The position numbers and the translations under genes are program-made. Source: Prevotella sp. (GTDB taxonomy: Bacteria > Bacteroidota > Bacteroidia > Bacteroidales > Bacteroidaceae). Taken from it: a stretch of DNA of 6,482 bases. Below the pieces are notes generated by a model. That model saw nothing but the letters and a program-made list of their open reading frames with translations. It did not search any database and was not told the origin of the DNA. The stretch spans positions 1 through 6,482 of the forward strand of contig JAJPZD010000156.1 of the NCBI GenBank assembly GCA_021204605.1, read 5' to 3'. Below are positions 1 to 4,933 of the stretch, piece by piece (the first letter of the stretch is position 1; each line of letters begins with the position of its first letter).

Positions 1-910
1 CGTAGGCCGGTATGCGCTTGCTCTTGTATTTCGGATGAGGCAGACGGGTGTATGGAAGGTCAAATGACCTGTCGAGCTCTTTTGTTGTCATTGGCGGGTA
101 AGGAGGGTTGACCACGACAAACACATCGCCGGTTTTTTGCAGCAGTCTGTGTGCGTGCAGCATGTTAGACTCTTCCTCAATCACTTTGAAATTCTCCGCC
201 TGTGCCTTTTTGTCGTGCATACATTCCTCGTGGGAGTGCAGCACAATGTCAAGGTTGGTTATCCCTCCTGGAATGTCTTTTTCTTTTGCGAGGAATACTG
301 TCTGTGGAATATCGAGAGAGTTCTCTATACGACATCCTTTCATCAGTCGGTTGCATAGCTCTATTGTAGGCAATTCTCCCATGCCGTAGGTAATGAGGTC
401 AGCGCCAGAGTCACAGAGAATGCACCTTCTCAACCCGTCTTTCCAATAGTCATAGTGAGTCAACCGCCTTAGTGAGGCCTCGATACCTCCTAAGACAATG
501 GGAACATCAGGAAACAGTTCACGTAGGATCTTGCTGTAAACTATGGTGGGGTATTCAGGGCGGCAGTCGTGTCTCCCGTCAGGGCTGTATGCATCTTCGG
601 AGCGGAGCCGCCGGTTGGCGGTATATTTGTTGACCATAGAGTCCATGCATCCGGGGGAGATGCCGAAAAACAGACGGGGCCTGCCTAACTTTTTGAAGTC
701 GCGGAAGTCGCCGTGCCAGTCGGGTTGCGGAACGATAGCCACACGCAGCCCTAAGGCCTCGATGGTTCTCGCTATTACGGCTACGCCGAAAGAGGGGTGG
801 TCAACATACGCATCCCCTGAGAACAGGATAACATCGAGCTCATCCCACCCACGCAGTTCCACTTCTTTTTTTGTCGTCGGTATCCAGTCTGTAAGCCTGA
901 AAACGCTCAT
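1..910 (-). CDS. ygiQ: YgiQ-family radical SAM protein, N-terminal part (3' end beyond left edge)
   Basis: The minus frame is open from an ATG at 910-908 to the left edge, giving 303 complete codons. The translation follows the N-terminal domain of the YgiQ/UPF0313 family: RGWDELDVILFSGDAYVDHP (residues 20-39), FFGISPGCMDSMVNKYTANR (81-100), GGIEASLRRLTHYDYW (141-156), ITYGMGELPTIELC (173-186) and VVVNPPYPP (265-273). It ends in KRIPAY, just before the place where family members carry the CxxxCxxC loop that binds the radical SAM 4Fe-4S cluster. That catalytic core is therefore outside the window and I infer it from the family. YgiQ proteins are usually about 600-700 residues long, so roughly half is seen. 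Their substrate is not established. The start overlaps the stop of the 108-aa gene by 4 bp (ATGA), which suggests translational coupling; an AGGA lies just upstream but also encodes the neighbour's C-terminus. The frame is intact throughout the visible part. Confidence 0.95.
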   Translation of the reverse strand, partial: MSVFRLTDWIPTTKKEVELRGWDELDVILFSGDAYVDHPSFGVAVIARTIEALGLRVAIVPQPDWHGDFRDFKKLGRPRLFFGISPGCMDSMVNKYTANRRLRSEDAYSPDGRHDCRPEYPTIVYSKILRELFPDVPIVLGGIEASLRRLTHYDYWKDGLRRCILCDSGADLITYGMGELPTIELCNRLMKGCRIENSLDIPQTVFLAKEKDIPGGITNLDIVLHSHEECMHDKKAQAENFKVIEEESNMLHAHRLLQKTGDVFVVVNPPYPPMTTKELDRSFDLPYTRLPHPKYKSKRIPAY

Positions 911-1233
911 TGTTCCTGATTGTCACCCAGATTGTTTTCCTTGTCCCACTTTATGAATAGCTGTACGAGCTGGTTCAGTCCGAAGGCCTTCATGTTGTTG
1001 TTGTAAACCACATCAAGGCAGAGGTCAAGCAAGTCCTTGTTTGTACCCGTTTCAGCCTCCAGTATTGACCTGATATTAAGTTTCAGCTTGTCGAGGACAG
1101 ATTCGTCAACGATGCCGTTGCTGTCCATGAGGTTATTGAAAAGGGCATATTTTCTGATTGTCTGCAAGTGGCCCTCACTGATATTGATACTTCTTGTACC
1201 TGATACGTTTGTCTGGATTTTATACATATTCAT
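907..1233 (-). CDS. Conserved-looking hypothetical protein, 108 aa, coupled to ygiQ
   Basis: I do not recognise this family. The 108-residue product is mostly predicted helix, judging by the spacing of hydrophobic residues. It has no signal peptide, no transmembrane segment and only one cysteine (C72). It reads as a polar N-terminal stretch (1-20), a helix around 21-36, helices around 44-61 and 66-80, and an amphipathic segment rich in L, V and F around 84-95, followed by a charged tail. It is most likely cytosolic. The stop codon TGA (909-907) overlaps the ATG of ygiQ, and its own start lies 24 bp after the stop of the amidase gene, so it sits inside the operon. There is no Shine-Dalgarno before the ATG. 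Translation could instead begin at Met3 (ATG at 1227), which would remove only two residues. It is probably a real gene, because the ATGA junction, operon spacing and open frame agree and the plus-strand alternative in this interval is weaker. Its function is unknown. Confidence 0.8.
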   Translation of the reverse strand: MNMYKIQTNVSGTRSINISEGHLQTIRKYALFNNLMDSNGIVDESVLDKLKLNIRSILEAETGTNKDLLDLCLDVVYNNNMKAFGLNQLVQLFIKWDKENNLGDNQEQ

Positions 1234-1257
1234 ATTTTGAGTTCAAAGATAACCTGT

Positions 1258-3906
1258 TTATTTGAGTAAGAAACTGAGAATACCTCTCATTATCGTGTCG
1301 CGCTTTTTGTCTGACGTGATACATTCGAGTGGAAAACCCATAGTGAATGTCTTGAAGTCCTTGCCGTCGTAAGCAACGCAGACAGATGCGCCCTGATAAT
1401 CTGTCAAGGAGCAGAAGGCGGGACCCACGGGTTTCAGCATGTCTATTGAAGTAGCGGCGTAGTGCTCCTCGTTCAACTCGCTGTAAATGTCGAAAGAGGT
1501 GCCCATGCCCTGTATCTCGTTGTTGCCCGACAGTCGTGTGCTGCCGTGTGGCTCTACGTGCAGCGTGTTGCTGAGAAAATCGAGATCCTTGCCTCTGCTC
1601 ATGTCAGAGCCGATATAAGCACCGCTTACTAAGATGTTTCCTTTTTTCTTGGTGTATTCGGTGAGTTTCTTCTGTAGGTTGGTGCTGAATGTCTTGTAGT
1701 AGATGAGTGAGTGTCCGTCATCTTTCTCCAAACCCAGGATCAGGTCCACGCAGTCGTATTTCAGGAGACTTACCTTGTCATTTTCCACGGCATATTTCGA
1801 GCAACTTACGATGTTGTACATATTTGCGCTCATTATGGCTTTGGCATGTACTGGAATGTAGTTGAACTCGTTACCGCGTATTATCATGCCCACTAATTCC
1901 GAGCCGCTGTATCCCAGTCCGTCAGGGCCTTCTATTCCGATTTTATCCTTGTCATAGCATATTTGGTAGCCGCAGTAGCCGGGCAACTTGCCATAGCACA
2001 CACCAGGGTCGCTATAGAGATTGAATCCCTGGTAGTTTTCGTCTTCCACTATTTCGGGCGAGGAGAGCCGTTGGAAACCGTTTACTATCATCACTGTTTT
2101 CTTGGCAAGAGGGTTATAAACGGCAGAGATGACCTCCGAGGGGAAACTCTCTCCACCATCGTTGGCCGCCGTGACCTTGAAACTGTAAAGCACGTTTGGC
2201 ACCAACTTGATTTTGCAGAGAGTGCCTTTTATCTTGAAACCGTTGTCGAAGCCGGAGTTGTCAGTCGCGGTATAAAGGATATACGAAGTAGGGCTTGCCG
2301 TCGGCTCTAATTTGTCTTGCTGAGCATCCCACCTGATTAACACCGTGTCGTTGGAGAAAAACTCCACGCTTAAATTTGTCGGAGCGAGTGGGGAGACCAC
2401 ATAGGGTTTGTTGTGTTGGTCGGCAAAAAACCGCAGTATTGTCTTGTAAATGCTTCTTGCCAAGGTGAACCTGAAATTGGGGTCTTGCCCATATTTCATG
2501 TCCGGGAAATTCTGGTGCGAGAGAGTCTCTATAATGGCGGAGGTCATAAGAGGGCATCTTGTCTCTGAATAGTTGCGGTCGTACAGAGTGCGCTTTGTCC
2601 ACTTTGAATATGTGTTTCTTAAGTCGTTGTCGGTATTGTTGAGCAACCGTGTGGCGAAGTCCCTTGACATGTTGCGCGACTGTCCGGAGCCCAAACGCCC
2701 GTTGTTGGCATTCGTCGTGCAGATAGTGAGAGTTCCTATGATAGAGGAGAAGTCATGTGCGACGCCGGCATCGCTGTGAACGGCTAACGACAGTTCTAAT
2801 GGCACATGCAGGCCGCGTGTGAAGGGAGCGAAGCAGGAGCCGCCTGCCACCCAGTTGGTCATGAATGAGCGCACATTGATGTCCTCTTTGTAGTCGTCTG
2901 TATGGTCTTTATTATAAACCACGCTGTCGGGTGCTCCTGCCCACTGTGCATAGTAGCGGGCTCCCTCTAAGAATCTTGGTACGCCACTTAGCTCCCCATT
3001 CCTGTAGATGTTACCCATTCCGCCGCCGAAGCGCACGGCATCGGCTGTAACGACACCTTTGTAAGAGCTTACGTTAGTGAGCACCACACGGTTGTTCTGG
3101 TTGCAGCCTGCCGCAAAGTCGAAAGTGCCGAGATACACCCATGTGCCGCCTCCCATCTGTTGGTTTACCTTGAATGTGGTGGCGCGTCCCTTGTGATATA
3201 CGGTATATTGCGCATCGGGAACGCTCAGCTCGTGTGTGGGATAGCTGACATAAACGGCATATTCGCCGTTTTCAGGGATATTAGGCATATATGATATCTC
3301 GCAGCCTTTTTCTGCTGAAGTCTTTGCCATGCGTGTCGTTCCTTCGGTGAAAGGGTTCACGCCATCGTAATAATAATTCCTGTTGCCGGCGAAGCCTCTG
3401 ATGCCGCAGCCTACCCATTGCTGACTGACATTTACTTCGGTGTAATAAGGCAGTAGCGTTTTGTCATCGTTGTCAACGATGATCTCGTTTTTCTGCCAGT
3501 CGCGTTCACGAGGAGTGAATACATTCGCCCCGGCGTTCTCAAGCATCGGTATGAGGTATGGGACAACGATAGTCTGTGTATATAGGTCCTCGTTAGTACA
3601 GAATATGTTGGGGCGTTGCCACTGCCAACTGCCCTTTTCCTGGCTATAGTATTTGCCATGACTAGCCCAAATTGATATGTGCCTGTTCTGGAGCCCTTTT
3701 GTTATCTCTATGGGAGAGGAGGCATTTGTCACCCATGGGATTCCCTTGTATTCAACATCAAAAGTTCTTATTGGGGCGACAGACGTTTCTTTCTTACTGT
3801 TATTATCACCATTTTTTTCAACGGAGCCGGTGCTTGCTATCTTGTGGTGCGAGCCGCAGGCAGCAAGGAGAGAACACAGCAGGAATAAAGAGACATTTTT
3901 CCACAT
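1258..3906 (-). CDS. Lipoprotein with split N-acetylmuramoyl-L-alanine amidase domain, golvesin-like insert and FnIII domain
   Basis: This 882-aa protein begins with a lipoprotein signal peptide: a hydrophobic core at residues 6-16 and lipobox LAAC with Cys17. No acidic surface-export signal follows the Cys (GSHHK), so the protein probably faces the periplasm (inference). Residues 74-140 and about 310-495 look like two halves of a zinc-dependent Amidase_3 fold. His83 (WASHGKYY), the PRERD motif (132-136), His377 (HSDAG) and Glu460 (IIETLSHQN) match the metal-binding and catalytic positions; Glu341 is a candidate third ligand. Between the halves, residues about 170-294 resemble the golvesin/xanthan-lyase C-terminal-like beta domain (YAVYVSYP, GGGTWVYLGTF, TADAVRFGGGMGN). 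A fibronectin type III domain follows (about 507-597). The last 280 residues form an unassigned domain that opens with a Rossmann-like strand (KKTVMIVNG, 602-610). Homologues are often labelled xanthan lyase; cleavage of peptidoglycan stem peptides from MurNAc is the more likely activity given the residues seen. The ATG is 1 bp after the acyltransferase stop. The frame is intact. Confidence 0.9.
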   Translation of the reverse strand: MWKNVSLFLLCSLLAACGSHHKIASTGSVEKNGDNNSKKETSVAPIRTFDVEYKGIPWVTNASSPIEITKGLQNRHISIWASHGKYYSQEKGSWQWQRPNIFCTNEDLYTQTIVVPYLIPMLENAGANVFTPRERDWQKNEIIVDNDDKTLLPYYTEVNVSQQWVGCGIRGFAGNRNYYYDGVNPFTEGTTRMAKTSAEKGCEISYMPNIPENGEYAVYVSYPTHELSVPDAQYTVYHKGRATTFKVNQQMGGGTWVYLGTFDFAAGCNQNNRVVLTNVSSYKGVVTADAVRFGGGMGNIYRNGELSGVPRFLEGARYYAQWAGAPDSVVYNKDHTDDYKEDINVRSFMTNWVAGGSCFAPFTRGLHVPLELSLAVHSDAGVAHDFSSIIGTLTICTTNANNGRLGSGQSRNMSRDFATRLLNNTDNDLRNTYSKWTKRTLYDRNYSETRCPLMTSAIIETLSHQNFPDMKYGQDPNFRFTLARSIYKTILRFFADQHNKPYVVSPLAPTNLSVEFFSNDTVLIRWDAQQDKLEPTASPTSYILYTATDNSGFDNGFKIKGTLCKIKLVPNVLYSFKVTAANDGGESFPSEVISAVYNPLAKKTVMIVNGFQRLSSPEIVEDENYQGFNLYSDPGVCYGKLPGYCGYQICYDKDKIGIEGPDGLGYSGSELVGMIIRGNEFNYIPVHAKAIMSANMYNIVSCSKYAVENDKVSLLKYDCVDLILGLEKDDGHSLIYYKTFSTNLQKKLTEYTKKKGNILVSGAYIGSDMSRGKDLDFLSNTLHVEPHGSTRLSGNNEIQGMGTSFDIYSELNEEHYAATSIDMLKPVGPAFCSLTDYQGASVCVAYDGKDFKTFTMGFPLECITSDKKRDTIMRGILSFLLK

Positions 3907-3907
3907 A

Positions 3908-4453
3908 TCAGTTGCCGATTGAAAATGATTCAGGATGAAATCCCGTGAAGCCCTTGAAATAATCTTTTATCTCTTTCATCTCCCTGTCGATGTCGCCGGT
4001 AGGCATTATGCTCTTGGTGCATTGAATGAGTCTTCTTTTATAGTCCAATCCATATAAGAGGATAGGGATACCCGCTTTCAGCGCAATATAGTAGAAACCC
4101 TTTTTCCAGTCAGGATTAAGGGCTCTCGTGCCTTCAGGTGTAACGCAGAGGTGGAAGGTCTTTTCTTTCTTTGCTGTCTCTGCCATGCGGTCGGTAGTAT
4201 GTCTATGAACAGACCGTTGAATGGCGATGCCACCCATTTTCTTGAAAACGAGGCTGAAGGGCCAGAAGAACCATTCTCTTTTCATGAGGAATTTCACTTT
4301 CAGGTTCTCGGCCCTCATGTACAGCTGTCCGATGAGGAAGTCTAAGTTGCTGGTATGCGGCGCGAGACAGATGACATACTTGTCGGGATGTTCCACTGTA
4401 ACATCTTTTTTCCATCCGCACTTTTTGTACAGATACCACTTGCAGAAATTCAT
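3908..4453 (-). CDS. PlsC/LPLAT-type acyltransferase, short form
   Basis: The 181-aa product carries the lysophospholipid acyltransferase motifs in order: HX4D as HTSNLD (His33, Asp38; motif I), GGIAIQR (74-80; motif II), PEGTR (106-110; motif III) and a GIP near 128-130 (motif IV). This family moves an acyl chain from acyl-ACP or acyl-CoA to a lysophosphatidate or similar acceptor, with the HX4D histidine as catalytic base. No clear transmembrane helix precedes motif I, so it is probably a peripheral enzyme on the inner face of the inner membrane, attached through the aromatic and basic segment at 58-71 (inference). It is shorter than typical PlsC (about 240 aa), mainly because the N-terminal membrane region is missing; such short forms are common in Bacteroidota. 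The acceptor cannot be told from sequence: phospholipid, aminolipid and other lipids are all possible. It starts 9 bp after the 88-aa gene and ends 1 bp before the amidase start. Confidence 0.9.
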   Translation of the reverse strand: MNFCKWYLYKKCGWKKDVTVEHPDKYVICLAPHTSNLDFLIGQLYMRAENLKVKFLMKREWFFWPFSLVFKKMGGIAIQRSVHRHTTDRMAETAKKEKTFHLCVTPEGTRALNPDWKKGFYYIALKAGIPILLYGLDYKRRLIQCTKSIMPTGDIDREMKEIKDYFKGFTGFHPESFSIGN

Positions 4454-4462
4454 TATAAAAGA

Positions 4463-4729
4463 TCAGATGTTACATAGTTGGTCGATAATCTCGCTTACCT
4501 GCACGTTGAACTTTTCTTTAAGGTCTTTGAAATAGTTCTTGTTGGATATTCCCGGTTCGGGATGTGATACCCTACAGATATAGTTGTTGTGTATGATCAG
4601 AATGGATGAGAGGATTGGGTTGATGTCCTCTTCGTTCTTTTTCCCATATAATGACGCAGCCACACATTCAGAGAAAAGATCGCTGCAGATGTAGTTGATC
4701 ATCTTCTTTAAATTACGTTTGTTAGCCAT
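4463..4729 (-). CDS. Conserved small hypothetical protein, 88 aa, first gene of the operon
   Basis: I cannot give this small protein a function, although it resembles unnamed small proteins I associate with Bacteroidales genomes (from memory, not searched). It has a basic N-terminus (MANKRNLKK), a helix around 8-28 with two cysteines (C15, C22), a second hydrophobic helix around 36-53, a compact HPEPG turn (56-60) next to an Arg-Val-Ser, and a C-terminal amphipathic helix (63-87) that ends in DQLCNI. There is no signal peptide, no convincing transmembrane segment and no CxxC pair, so it is probably a cytosolic helical protein. It lies directly behind a good minus-strand promoter and 9 bp before the acyltransferase gene, so it is the lead gene of the cluster. 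The ATG at 4729 is the first in frame after the promoter; the leader would be about 35 nt and has no Shine-Dalgarno. Its helix-turn-helix-like length invites a DNA-binding reading, but no recognisable HTH signature is visible. Confidence 0.85.
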   Translation of the reverse strand: MANKRNLKKMINYICSDLFSECVAASLYGKKNEEDINPILSSILIIHNNYICRVSHPEPGISNKNYFKDLKEKFNVQVSEIIDQLCNI

Positions 4730-4763
4730 AAAAAAGTCGTTTTATCGTTTTACCTTAGATTTT

Positions 4764-4801
4764 CATCGAACAAATATAATGAATAAAAAGATAATTACAA
4801 G
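4764..4801 (-). promoter_or_regulatory. Predicted Bacteroidota-type promoter for the minus-strand operon
   Basis: Read on the minus strand, TATATTTG (4778-4771) is an exact match to the -7 element TAnnTTTG of the primary sigma factor of this phylum. CTTG (4801-4798) matches three of four bases of the -33 element TTTG, and the 19-nt spacer between them is within the normal 19-21 range. Transcription would start near 4764, giving a leader of about 35 nt before the 88-aa gene. The start point is an estimate from element spacing. Confidence 0.65.
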
Positions 4802-4848
4802 TTTTTTGCAGAAAAAAATCATTAATTCTCTCAAAAAAATTTATTTAG
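4802..4848. other. A/T-rich spacer between divergent promoters with phased A/T tracts
   Basis: This 47-bp stretch lies between the two predicted -33 elements. It holds T6 (4802-4807), A7 (4812-4818) and A7 (4833-4839), centred near 4804.5, 4815 and 4836. The centre-to-centre distances of about 10.5 and 21 bp are one and two helical turns, so the tracts should bend DNA in the same direction. It is non-coding as far as I can tell. A role as curved DNA or an UP-like element for one or both promoters is inference; high A/T content alone could also explain it. Confidence 0.4.
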
Positions 4849-4886
4849 TTTTCATATTTGGGCAAAAAATAGTATTTTTGCAATAT
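4849..4886 (+). promoter_or_regulatory. Predicted Bacteroidota-type promoter for pfp
   Basis: TATTTTTG (4873-4880) is an exact match to the -7 consensus TAnnTTTG. At the expected distance (20 nt) the -33 position reads TTTT (4849-4852), a three-of-four match to TTTG. A better TTTG at 4857-4860 lies only 12 nt from the -7 element, which is too close to pair with it. Transcription would start near 4886, leaving a leader of about 48 nt before the pfp ATG. Confidence 0.6.
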
Positions 4887-4899
4887 ACTTGAACAGTTA

Positions 4900-4914
4900 A
4901 AATAAGACTTATTT
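4900..4914. repeat. Perfect 7-bp inverted repeat in the pfp leader
   Basis: AAATAAG-A-CTTATTT is a perfect dyad with a single central base. It sits between the predicted pfp start of transcription and the ATG, a position where a repressor could bind. A one-base loop rules out a hairpin with the full stem. The composition is very A/T-rich, so it could be chance. The repeat itself is seen directly; an operator role is speculation. Confidence 0.3.
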
Positions 4915-4933
4915 ATTAATTAAAAATCATATT

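Noticed and set aside
108..956. Plus-strand open frames (108-389, 137-358, 543-956) opposite ygiQ
   Set aside because: They lie antisense to a long frame with family-specific motifs and show no coherent protein features of their own.
1037..1240. Plus-strand 67-aa frame with a hydrophobic C-terminus
   Set aside because: It is antisense to the 108-aa gene. The minus frame fits the operon spacing and the ATGA overlap, and no plus-strand promoter is visible.
1234..1257. Possible terminator or promoter between the amidase and 108-aa genes
   Set aside because: The 24-bp gap has no stem followed by a T run and no TAnnTTTG on the minus strand, so read-through is the simplest reading.
2261..2602. 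Minus-strand 113-aa frame inside the amidase gene
   Set aside because: It is out of frame with, and fully inside, the intact 882-aa coding region, whose domains run through this stretch.
4203..4439. Minus-strand 78-aa frame within the acyltransferase gene
   Set aside because: It overlaps motifs I and II of the acyltransferase in another frame and is a shadow.
4857..4860. TTTG as the -33 element of the pfp promoter
   Set aside because: Only 12 nt separate it from the -7 element, against the usual 19-21 nt.
4695..4892. Plus-strand 65-aa Lys/Ile/Phe-rich frame across the intergenic region
   Set aside because: It runs over both predicted promoters, has no promoter of its own, and its composition is what A/T-rich DNA gives by chance in any open frame.
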